A stretch of 5,378 nucleotides of DNA from Actinomycetota bacterium (lineage in GTDB: Bacteria > Actinomycetota > Coriobacteriia > Anaerosomatales > Anaerosomataceae). Positions 1-5,378 of the stretch are shown one piece after another. Positions within the stretch are counted from its first letter, which is position 1, and each line of letters starts with the position of its first letter. The position numbers and the translations under genes are program-made. The notes under the pieces are model-generated. The model had not been told where the DNA came from. It did not search any database and was given only the letters and a program-made list of their open reading frames with translations. The stretch is taken from contig DSAI01000042.1 of assembly GCA_011372845.1 (NCBI GenBank), positions 1-5,378 on the forward strand. Reading direction: 5' to 3'.

Positions 1-1
1 C

Positions 2-49
2 CCCCCGGATGACCTCCGGAGGCTGACACAGACGGTAATCCACGGTTGA
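2..49 (+). CDS. Possible 3' end of a convergent plus-strand gene (hypothetical, partial)
   Basis: A plus-strand frame is open from the left edge for 15 codons. It reads roughly PPDDLRRLTQTVIHG and ends in tandem stops, TGA then TAG, at 47-52. The other two plus frames stop by positions 12 and 26. About 37 bases after the stops comes a hairpin followed by a pyrimidine-rich stretch on the plus strand, as expected for the terminator of a gene entering from the left. Third codon positions are mostly G or C, but the mirrored minus frame is equally biased, so composition does not decide the strand. The fragment is too short to assign a family. It could be chance; the tandem stops and the terminator orientation are the only real support. 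Confidence 0.3.
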   Translation, partial: PPDDLRRLTQTVIHG

Positions 50-88
50 TAGCCACAGGATGGTGAGAACCCACTGGATCGCCCCGCG

Positions 89-123
89 GAACGCCCGGCA
101 CCGGAAACGGCGACCGGGCGTTC
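89..123. terminator. Strong hairpin terminator, probably shared by convergent transcripts
   Basis: A perfect 10-bp inverted repeat, GAACGCCCGG at 89-98 and CCGGGCGTTC at 114-123, encloses a further 5-bp stem (one G-T type pair when read on the minus strand) around a 4-base loop, with a single unpaired base between the stems. It lies 17 bases past the ribE stop, so it is well placed to end the minus-strand operon. The bases after the hairpin on the plus strand are pyrimidine-rich (TCTTCTCTCC at 124-133), while the minus-strand side is GC-rich with no T run. It therefore looks best as a plus-strand intrinsic terminator that may also act on the minus strand. Confidence 0.7.
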
Positions 124-140
124 TCTTCTCTCCGATGCCC

Positions 141-806
141 CTACCGGCCTCCTTCGGTGAACTCCCGCAACACCTCGCCGAGGCCGCGCCTGTGGTTTGA
201 GGAGTCCGCCTCCCCGTGGTAGCCCGCCACGAACCGTTCGACGTACTTGGCCAGCATATCCACCTCGAGGTTGATGCCGCCGCCGATCGGCTTGTCCTTG
301 AGCGTGGTCGTCGACTCCACCTGCGGCACGACCGCCGCCGTGAAGCCCCCGGCGCCCAGCTTGCCGACCGTCAACGAGATCCCATCCACGGCGATCGGGC
401 CCTTCTCGACCACGAAGCGCATGACCTCGGGCGGGGCCTGGAACTGGTACACGGTGAACTTGCCGGCCGGCTGTCGCATCTCAAGGTGTCCGATGCCGTC
501 CACGTGACCTGCCACAAGATGCCCCGCAAGCCGGTCGGAGAGACGCAGCGCGCGCTCGAGGTTGACCTTGTCTCCCTGCTGAAGGCCGCCGAGCGTCGTA
601 CCTCCCAGCGTATCCGCGTCGACGTCGGTGAGGAACGCGCCCCTGATGAACTTGACGACCTTCACCTGTGCGCCGTCCACCGCGATCGAGTCGCCGATCT
701 GCATGTCGCGGCCGAACTCCGGCGCGTAGACCTCCAGGCGCATGCCGCCGCCCACGCGGTCTGCGCGCGTTATCACGCCCTCGCACTCGATCAGGCCTGT
801 GAACAT
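141..806 (-). CDS. ribE: Riboflavin synthase, alpha subunit
   Basis: The 221-residue product catalyses the last step of riboflavin synthesis, dismutation of two 6,7-dimethyl-8-ribityllumazine molecules to riboflavin and a pyrimidinedione, in the cytosol. Two tandem lumazine-binding barrels are visible. The N-barrel (about 1-92) begins MFTGLIE and has GDSIAVDG at 38-45 and VNLERAL at 81-87. The C-barrel (about 95-192) has GHLVAGHVDG at 95-104, EKGPIAVDGISLTV at 134-147, TTTL at 166-169 and D183 before KYVER. Length is normal for the family. The ATG at 806 is chosen because MFTGLIE is the canonical N-terminus and AGGAG lies 12 bases upstream; a longer GTG start at 842 would overlap rpe. Oddly, the usual N-barrel CLTV motif is replaced by AQVKV (46-50), so the Cys matching E. 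coli Cys48 is missing. The family is clear; full catalytic competence is inferred. The gene is also named ribC in some genomes. Confidence 0.92.
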   Translation of the reverse strand: MFTGLIECEGVITRADRVGGGMRLEVYAPEFGRDMQIGDSIAVDGAQVKVVKFIRGAFLTDVDADTLGGTTLGGLQQGDKVNLERALRLSDRLAGHLVAGHVDGIGHLEMRQPAGKFTVYQFQAPPEVMRFVVEKGPIAVDGISLTVGKLGAGGFTAAVVPQVESTTTLKDKPIGGGINLEVDMLAKYVERFVAGYHGEADSSNHRRGLGEVLREFTEGGR

Positions 807-818
807 AGGTGGCACACG

Positions 819-823
819 CTCCT
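819..823 (-). promoter_or_regulatory. Shine-Dalgarno sequence for ribE
   Basis: AGGAG on the minus strand lies in the 32-base rpe-ribE gap, 12 bases before the ATG at 806. An in-frame GTG at 813-815 is only 3 bases from it, too close to be used, which supports the ATG and the canonical MFTGLIE start. The spacing is longer than ideal, so initiation may be modest or helped by ribosomes finishing rpe. Confidence 0.5.
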
Positions 824-838
824 CTCGCTGGACACGCT

Positions 839-1513
839 TCACACGCTGCGGGTCAACGCGCTTCTCCGCAGCTCCGCAAGCGCCGCCGCCGGGTCAGGCT
901 GCCCGAATACCGCGTTGCCGGCGACCAGCGTGTCGGCGCCTGCGTCGACGACCCGGGGCGCGGTGTGCGGGTCGATCCCGCCATCCACCTCGATCCGGGG
1001 CGACACCCCTGCATCCCTGCACATCCGTACGATCTCGCCGACCTTCGCTACCGAGGACTCGATGAACGATTGACCGCCGAATCCGGGGTTCACGCTCATC
1101 ACGAGCACCAGGTCCACATACGGCAGCACCTCAGCGATCGCCGAGGCCGGGGTGCCCGGGTTCAGGGTGATGCCCGCCATCGCCCCGCCCTCTCTGATCG
1201 CGCAGAGCGTGCGGTGCGCGTGCACCGCCGCTTCGATGTGCACCGTCACGATATCGGCGCCCGCGTCCACGTACCACGATGCGGTGCGGTCGGGATCCTC
1301 CACCATGAGGTGGACGTCCAGCGGCTGTCGCGCCACCCGCTTCAGCTCACGCACGACGGGCGGGCCGATCGTGAGGTTGGGGACGAACCGCCCGTCCATC
1401 ACGTCCACGTGTATCAGGTCGGCGCCCGCATCTTCCACGAGCGCCACCGCCTCGGCTAGTCTGGTGAAGTCGGCCGAGAGGATCGACGGCGCGATGAACA
1501 GTTCGTGGCCCAT
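839..1513 (-). CDS. rpe: Ribulose-phosphate 3-epimerase
   Basis: This 224-residue cytosolic TIM-barrel enzyme interconverts D-ribulose 5-phosphate and D-xylulose 5-phosphate in the pentose phosphate pathway or Calvin cycle. Family signatures run along the whole length: APSILSADF (8-16), HVDVMDGRFVPN (35-46), LDVHLMVEDP (66-75), MSVNPGFGGQ (139-148), IEVDGGI (174-180) and the phosphate-binding region near VAGN (197-200). The expected metal and catalytic residues are present: H35, D37, H68 and D177. Length matches the family. The ATG at 1513 lies 5 bases after the gpsA stop; GGGGAG at 1522-1527, inside the last gpsA codons, gives a good ribosome binding site with 8-base spacing. The frame is open further upstream, but that part is a shadow of gpsA. 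Its substrate ribulose 5-phosphate is also the precursor of the butanone-phosphate half of riboflavin, which fits the adjacent ribE. Confidence 0.96.
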   Translation of the reverse strand: MGHELFIAPSILSADFTRLAEAVALVEDAGADLIHVDVMDGRFVPNLTIGPPVVRELKRVARQPLDVHLMVEDPDRTASWYVDAGADIVTVHIEAAVHAHRTLCAIREGGAMAGITLNPGTPASAIAEVLPYVDLVLVMSVNPGFGGQSFIESSVAKVGEIVRMCRDAGVSPRIEVDGGIDPHTAPRVVDAGADTLVAGNAVFGQPDPAAALAELRRSALTRSV

Positions 1514-1518
1514 GCGCC

Positions 1519-2541
1519 TCACTCCCCGTCCTCGACGAGGCCCATGCCGTGGAACTCGTCCACCGCCGCGCGGCCCATCAGGATCGATGCGGCCTCCGAG
1601 GCCATGTGGCCCTCGTACAGGATCGCGCGGACCTGACGGGTGATCGGCATCTCGATCTCCAGCTTGGCCGCGAGGTCGTCGAGCGCTACAGCGCTCTTGG
1701 CGCCCTCCGCCACCATGTGCGTCTCCGCGGCATAGCTCTCCACCGTGCCACCGCCGACCACCCACTCGCCCAGACCGCGGTTGCGGCTGTGCCGCGAGGT
1801 GCACGTGACGATCAGGTCGCCCATGCCCGCAAGGCCCATGTAGGTCATCTGATTCGCGCCCAGATGCGAACCGAGGCGGCTCATCTCGGCGAGTCCGCGC
1901 GTCATCAGCGTCGCCTTCGTGTTGTCGCCATAGCCGAGGCCGTCCACCATGCCGGCGGCCACCGCCACGACGTTCTTGGAGGCGCCGCACAGCTCCACGC
2001 CCACCACGTCGGGGTTGGTGTACACCCTGAATGTCGGCGCCATGAAGAGATCCTGGAACATGCGGCCCACCGACTCGTCGTAGGCCGCCACCACGGTGGC
2101 CGAGGGGACCCCCTTGGACACCTCTTCGGCGTGGTTGGGGCCCGACAGCGCGGCGAGACGCTCGCGGTTGCCGACGATTTCCTCGAGGATCTGCGTCATG
2201 CGCATGAGCGTGTTCTGCTCCACGCCCTTGGCGAGGTTGATCACCGGCACGTCGTCAGGAAGCGTCTGGCTCATCACCTCGGCCACATCACGCACGCCAT
2301 GGCTCGGCGTGACCACGATGACGGCGCCTGCGCCATCGATCGCTTCGGTCAGGTCGGCGGTGGCGCTCACCGCAGGACCCAGCGTCACGTCACGCAGGAA
2401 CATCGGGTTGTGGCCGTCGGCGTTCACACCCTCGGCGATCTCCGGCTCACGCGCCCAGAGCGTCACGTCCACGGATTTCTCTCCCAGGAGCCATGCAACG
2501 GCGGTGCCCCACGAGCCCGCGCCGATAACGGATACCTTCAT
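1519..2541 (-). CDS. gpsA: Glycerol-3-phosphate dehydrogenase [NAD(P)+]
   Basis: This 340-residue cytosolic enzyme reduces dihydroxyacetone phosphate to sn-glycerol 3-phosphate, the backbone of phospholipids. The N-terminal Rossmann domain shows GAGSWGTA at 7-14 for NAD(P)H binding, followed by VVTPSHGV (76-83) and LAKGVE (103-108, K105). SGPNHAEEV (133-141) is the family motif usually written SGPSHAEEV. The C-terminal helical domain has GASKN (186-190, with the expected catalytic Lys at 189), GDNTKA (205-210), GLAGMGDL (236-243), SRNRGLG (252-258), a VAEG segment with E279, and MPI (298-300). Length and motif order are normal. The ATG at 2541 overlaps the plsY stop by ATGA, and only a weak GAGAAG precedes it, so translation is probably coupled to plsY. 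The encoded product feeds PlsY directly. NADH versus NADPH preference cannot be read safely. Confidence 0.96.
   Translation of the reverse strand: MKVSVIGAGSWGTAVAWLLGEKSVDVTLWAREPEIAEGVNADGHNPMFLRDVTLGPAVSATADLTEAIDGAGAVIVVTPSHGVRDVAEVMSQTLPDDVPVINLAKGVEQNTLMRMTQILEEIVGNRERLAALSGPNHAEEVSKGVPSATVVAAYDESVGRMFQDLFMAPTFRVYTNPDVVGVELCGASKNVVAVAAGMVDGLGYGDNTKATLMTRGLAEMSRLGSHLGANQMTYMGLAGMGDLIVTCTSRHSRNRGLGEWVVGGGTVESYAAETHMVAEGAKSAVALDDLAAKLEIEMPITRQVRAILYEGHMASEAASILMGRAAVDEFHGMGLVEDGE
1522..1527 (-). promoter_or_regulatory. Shine-Dalgarno sequence for rpe
   Basis: GGGGAG on the minus strand overlaps the final Gly-Glu codons of gpsA and ends 8 bases before the rpe ATG at 1513. It fixes the rpe start and argues that rpe is translated by ribosomes recruited at the gpsA stop region. 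Confidence 0.6.
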
Positions 2542-3218
2542 CGCTTCTCACGCCCTTCGCGTCTGGCGGCCGATTTCATATCGTCCCACATACGGCGCCT
2601 GAAGGTGATCTTGTTCTCCTCGCCACGCCTGATCCGGCCGATGTTGGATCGGTGCTTCCAGATCACATACGCGCCCGTGATGAACGCGAACACCGCGAAC
2701 GCGTACCGGCCGGGGTACGCGATCAAGGATACAACGGGCAGCGCGGCCGCGATGACGATCGAGCCGAGCGACACGTATCGGGATATCGCTACCGTGAGCA
2801 GGAAGAGCACGATCATCACCAGCGCCACCCGAGGTGCTGCGACGATGATCGCCCCGGATGCGGTGGCCACGCCCTTGCCCCCGCGGAAACCGAGGAACGG
2901 CGAGAGCGTGTGACCGGCGATCGCCGCCATGGCGCCCAGCACAACGAGCGCATCCGCCCCGGCCGCGCTCGCGCCATCCGAGACGAGCAACATCGCCAGC
3001 CATACGCCGGCAGCGCCCTTGAGCGCATCAAGGAAGTAGACGGTGAGACCGGGCGCCGTGCCGAAGACTCGGAGCACGTTGGTGGCGCCCGTGTTGCCGC
3101 TCCCGAAGTCGCGGATGTCCGCATGCCAGAAGATGCGCACGACCAACACCCCGAAGGGGATCGAGCCCACGAGATACGCGCCGAGCGCGGTGCCGAGTAT
3201 CCGGAGTACCGCCTCCAC
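2538..3218 (-). CDS. plsY: Glycerol-3-phosphate acyltransferase PlsY (acyl-phosphate dependent)
   Basis: This 226-residue integral membrane enzyme transfers an acyl group from acyl phosphate to sn-glycerol 3-phosphate, giving lysophosphatidic acid. Hydrophobic stretches lie at about 7-29, 53-78, 88-108, 120-145 and 150-187, consistent with the multi-spanning PlsY fold. All three conserved cytoplasmic motifs are visible: GSGNTGATNVLR (39-50), GHTLSPFLGFRGGKGVAT (102-119), and the third-loop segment SRYVSLGSI (146-154) with a later KHRSNIGRIRRGEE (188-201). GSIPFG (18-23) is also typical. The very basic tail (about 203-226) is slightly longer than in many homologues. Translation starts at a GTG at 3218, one base after the der stop, with AGAAGGG at 3224-3230 as ribosome binding site. 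The acyl-phosphate donor would come from PlsX, which is not in the window. Confidence 0.95.
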   Translation of the reverse strand: MEAVLRILGTALGAYLVGSIPFGVLVVRIFWHADIRDFGSGNTGATNVLRVFGTAPGLTVYFLDALKGAAGVWLAMLLVSDGASAAGADALVVLGAMAAIAGHTLSPFLGFRGGKGVATASGAIIVAAPRVALVMIVLFLLTVAISRYVSLGSIVIAAALPVVSLIAYPGRYAFAVFAFITGAYVIWKHRSNIGRIRRGEENKITFRRRMWDDMKSAARREGREKR

Positions 3219-3219
3219 G

Positions 3220-4527
3220 TCAGCCCTTCTGCCGGAACCGCAGTTTCACGGGCGTACCGGTGAGGTCGAACGCTTCGCGCAGGCGGTTCTCGAGATAGCG
3301 CTCGTAGTTGGCGTCCACCATGCGCGGGTGGTTCGCGAAGAACGTGAACACCGGCGGCCGCGTGCCCGTCTGGGTGGCGTACATGAGCCGCAGCATCTTG
3401 CCGCCCTTGGAGACCGTGTGACCCGTGGCGCGGAGATCGGTGAGCAGACGGTTCAGGGCGCTCGTGGAGATCTCCTGCGCGTAGGCATCGTAGATCGTGG
3501 ACAACATCGGCAGCATCTTGTGGACGCCGGTGCCCTTGAGCGCGCTCACACGGAGCACCGGCGCGAAGCCGACGAACCCGAGCTTCTCAGGGAGCCTCGC
3601 CACCAACTCCGTCTTCTCCTCGGGCGTCTCCATGAGGTCCCACTTGTTGAGGGCTATCAGCAGCCCGCATCCGCGCTCCTCGGCGAACCTCGCCACCCGC
3701 TGGTCCTGATCGGTCACACCGGTGGCCACGTCCACCACCAGCACGGCCACGTCGGCATGGTCGATCGCGCGCATCGCCCGCACGAACCCGTAGTACTCCA
3801 CCGACTCGTCGATCCGCGACTTGCGCCGCAGGCCCGCAGTGTCCACCAGGCGGAACGCCCGCCCGTCGCGCTCGAGCACCGTATCGATCGCGTCGCGCGT
3901 GGTGCCTGCCACGCGCGACACGATCGCGCGCTCGACTCCGAGCAGCTTGTTGTACAGCGACGACTTCCCGGCATTCGGCTTGCCGATGATGGCCACCCCG
4001 ATGGCGTCCTCTTCCGGCGCGACCTCGCGCTCGGGCAGGCTCTCCACGATGGCATCGAGCAGGTCCCCGGAGCCATGCCCGTGCAGCGCCGAGACTGGCC
4101 ACGGCTGACCGAGCCCGAGGCCCCAGAAGTCATGGATCGCCTCTTCGCGGCCAGGCGTGTCCAGCTTGTTCACCGCGAGGAACACCGGCACCTTCTCGCG
4201 TCGCAGAAGCGATGCGACCTCTTCGTCACCGGACGCGACGCCCACCGAGCCGTCAACGAGGAACACGACGACGTCGGCCTCGCGCGCCGCCACCACCGCC
4301 TGTTGACGGATCGACGCGCCGAACTCATCGTCGCTGGTGAACTCGATGCCGCCGGTGTCCACCAGCATGAACTCGCGGCCGTTCCAGTCGGCGCGATGGT
4401 AGCTTCTGTCGCGGGTCACGCCACTCGCCGCGTGCACGATGGCGTCCTGCGCCTGGATCATGCGGTTCACGAACGTCGACTTCCCGACGTTGGGTCGTCC
4501 GACAACCGCTACGATGGGAAGTGTCAT
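3220..4527 (-). CDS. der: Ribosome biogenesis GTPase Der (EngA)
   Basis: This 435-residue protein has two tandem GTPase domains and a C-terminal KH-like domain, the arrangement specific to Der, which is needed for maturation of the 50S ribosomal subunit. Domain 1 has the P-loop GRPNVGKST (10-18), VTRD (37-40), DTGG (57-60), NKLD (120-123) and SAL (146-148). Domain 2 has GKPNAGKSS (182-190), GTTRD (208-212), DTAG (229-232), NKWD (294-297) and SAL (328-330). The KH-like domain follows from about 350 to the end, with the typical ending PVKLRFRQKG. All G-motifs are intact and length is normal. The ATG at 4527 overlaps the upstream DUF512 stop by ATGA. Upstream there is only AGGA at 4539-4542, 11 bases away, so translational coupling probably drives initiation. 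Confidence 0.97.
   Translation of the reverse strand: MTLPIVAVVGRPNVGKSTFVNRMIQAQDAIVHAASGVTRDRSYHRADWNGREFMLVDTGGIEFTSDDEFGASIRQQAVVAAREADVVVFLVDGSVGVASGDEEVASLLRREKVPVFLAVNKLDTPGREEAIHDFWGLGLGQPWPVSALHGHGSGDLLDAIVESLPEREVAPEEDAIGVAIIGKPNAGKSSLYNKLLGVERAIVSRVAGTTRDAIDTVLERDGRAFRLVDTAGLRRKSRIDESVEYYGFVRAMRAIDHADVAVLVVDVATGVTDQDQRVARFAEERGCGLLIALNKWDLMETPEEKTELVARLPEKLGFVGFAPVLRVSALKGTGVHKMLPMLSTIYDAYAQEISTSALNRLLTDLRATGHTVSKGGKMLRLMYATQTGTRPPVFTFFANHPRMVDANYERYLENRLREAFDLTGTPVKLRFRQKG
3224..3230 (-). promoter_or_regulatory. Shine-Dalgarno sequence for plsY (GTG start)
   Basis: AGAAGGG on the minus strand, within the last der codons, ends 5 bases before the GTG at 3218. It supports this non-ATG start, which also gives the expected short N-terminus ahead of the GSIPFG segment. 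Confidence 0.6.
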
Positions 4528-5378
4528 GGGAGCGTCCGTCCTGTTCGGGTCGTGAGGGCCTGGGCCAGGGCGGCCCCATCGCTGCCGATGATCCGCACAC
4601 CGCCGCCCGCCAGCCCCGCGAGCGAAGCCGCGGGCACGTCATCGAGCAGCAGCCCGTCGGAGTTTACTACAACGTCCGGCACCAGATACGTACCCCGTGC
4701 GCCGTCGGACGCCACCGCCGAGGCGATATCATCTCCGCCGAGCAGCCCGGTCACCGACACGTTCCCGCCGAAGAGCCTGTTCGGCACGGGCAGGACCCGC
4801 ACCTCGCCGAAGCCGGCTTCGTGGAGAGACCGTTGCAGCACGGGCGCGAACAGCTCGCCGGTGACGACCGTGATGGAGTGGTCCTGCGCGGTCGACCGGT
4901 GACGGGCGACTTTCGTGGAAGCCGCCTCACCCAGCGCGCCGTCAAGCTCGGCCTTGAAGGCCACCACCATGCCGATCCCGTTCTCGAACTGCGGGAACCC
5001 GTCGTACTCGGCCACCTCGGGCATCTCGACCCCTGCGGTCAGGTACAGTTCGTCCGCGGCGTACACCCATCCAACGCCTCTGTCGGCCCTTGTCCGGGCC
5101 TGGAACCCGTCGATGGCCTCCAGTACCACCCTGGCCTCATCCGGCCCGTAGGAGGCCGAGAAGCGCGTCTGGTGGGCGGTGTAGCCCATGGGCACGCACC
5201 CTACCGAGATCACGCCTTCACGGGCGGCGAGATGTCGGAGCGTCTCCAGCAGGACCGCTCCGTCGTTGACGCCGGGCACCAGCACTATCTGCACGTGGAC
5301 CTCGATGCCTGAGGCCAGCAACTCGTCAAGGACCTCGAGCGCCCGGTCTTCCACCGTGGGACAGATCAGCCGTTGCCG
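4524..5378 (-). CDS. DUF512 / radical SAM protein, 3' part (5' end beyond window)
   Basis: The frame is open to the right edge, giving 284 visible residues with no in-window start. A GTG at 5354 is in frame, but the conserved reading continues upstream of it, so I treat it as internal. The first 70 or so residues match the end of the radical SAM part of PDZ-radical SAM-DUF512 proteins, including GIEVHVQIVLVPGVNDG (24-40). The rest is a complete DUF512 domain: SVGCVPMGYT (58-67), the WVYAADELYL segment, GFPQFENGIGM, VVTGELFAPVL, a PNRLFGGNVSVTGLL stretch and a final YLVPDVVVNSDGLLLDD stretch. The PDZ domain and the CxxxCxxC cluster motif would be in the missing N-terminal portion of roughly 150 residues. 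The family's reaction is unknown to me, though it is commonly encoded next to der. The stop overlaps the der start, suggesting coupled expression. Family assignment is confident; function is not. Confidence 0.88.
   Translation of the reverse strand, partial: RQRLICPTVEDRALEVLDELLASGIEVHVQIVLVPGVNDGAVLLETLRHLAAREGVISVGCVPMGYTAHQTRFSASYGPDEARVVLEAIDGFQARTRADRGVGWVYAADELYLTAGVEMPEVAEYDGFPQFENGIGMVVAFKAELDGALGEAASTKVARHRSTAQDHSITVVTGELFAPVLQRSLHEAGFGEVRVLPVPNRLFGGNVSVTGLLGGDDIASAVASDGARGTYLVPDVVVNSDGLLLDDVPAASLAGLAGGGVRIIGSDGAALAQALTTRTGRTLP

Noticed and set aside
2..88. Minus-strand gene running off the left edge, with GGAGGT-like sequence near 11-19
   Set aside because: The mirrored frame is open, but no start codon with a suitably spaced ribosome binding site is visible. 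If the GGAGGT-like motif serves a gene, its start lies outside the window and cannot be judged.
1..140. FMN, cobalamin or other riboswitch, or a tRNA, next to the riboflavin gene
   Set aside because: I compared both strands by eye with the remembered conserved cores of these RNAs and found no convincing match, and no TTCGA-type tRNA arm. The region is also downstream of ribE, not in its leader.
186..206. Variable C-terminal tail of riboflavin synthase as a possible frameshift
   Set aside because: The tail after KYVERF (from about residue 192) is within normal length for the family, and tails there are variable; no alternative frame restores a conserved ending.
141..842. Longer riboflavin synthase starting at a GTG at 842
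   Set aside because: The 12 extra residues are not part of the family N-terminus MFTGLIE, and they would overlap the rpe stop.
839..1990. Longer version of rpe starting inside gpsA
   Set aside because: The extra N-terminal part is low-complexity Arg/Gly-rich sequence out of frame with gpsA. The rpe ATG at 1513 has a good ribosome binding site and the canonical N-terminus.
1549..2913. 454-codon open frame on the plus strand, opposite gpsA and plsY
   Set aside because: It is a His/Arg/Ala/Val-rich shadow of gpsA and plsY; no family motif is seen and both real genes are intact.
3043..4902. 619-codon open frame on the plus strand, opposite der
   Set aside because: It lies antisense to der, plsY and DUF512, whose motifs are unmistakable. 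Its translation is rich in Arg, His and Ala with no recognisable domain, as expected for a shadow frame in GC-rich DNA.

Overview
The window is a compact, GC-rich bacterial chromosomal segment. Six consecutive genes lie on the minus strand and almost fill it. They read from right to left: a 3'-terminal piece of a radical-SAM/DUF512 protein, der (engA), plsY, gpsA, rpe and riboflavin synthase (ribE). Junctions are 4-base ATGA overlaps (DUF512/der and plsY/gpsA), a 1-base gap (der/plsY), a 5-base gap (gpsA/rpe) and a 32-base gap (rpe/ribE). This spacing strongly suggests one transcription unit whose promoter lies beyond the right edge. It ends at a strong hairpin at 89-123, just after ribE.

From general knowledge, the order DUF512 - der - plsY - gpsA is typical of Clostridia-like Firmicutes and of some deep, mostly anaerobic Actinobacteria such as Coriobacteriia. 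The strong G/C bias at third codon positions and the rpe-rib adjacency (also familiar in Actinobacteria) make a high-GC actinobacterium of the Coriobacteriia type my best guess. A high-GC Firmicute is not excluded.

Right part (about 3220-5378): the DUF512 fragment keeps the end of a radical SAM domain and the complete DUF512 domain. It overlaps der, the double-GTPase ribosome assembly factor. Middle (1519-3218): plsY and gpsA form a metabolic pair. GpsA makes sn-glycerol 3-phosphate from dihydroxyacetone phosphate, and membrane-bound PlsY acylates it in the first step of phospholipid synthesis. Left part (141-1513): rpe interconverts ribulose 5-phosphate and xylulose 5-phosphate, and ribE performs the last step of riboflavin synthesis. 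Ribulose 5-phosphate is also a riboflavin precursor, so these two share a metabolic node. The other riboflavin genes (ribD, ribBA, ribH) are not in the window.

The first 88 bases hold no certain gene. They may contain the last codons of a convergent plus-strand gene ending in tandem stops at 47-52, which would share the hairpin terminator. I see no mobile element, CRISPR array, tRNA, rRNA or riboswitch. The window is mainly core housekeeping. The observations most worth checking are the altered N-barrel active-site motif of the riboflavin synthase and the uncharacterised DUF512 protein translationally coupled to der.
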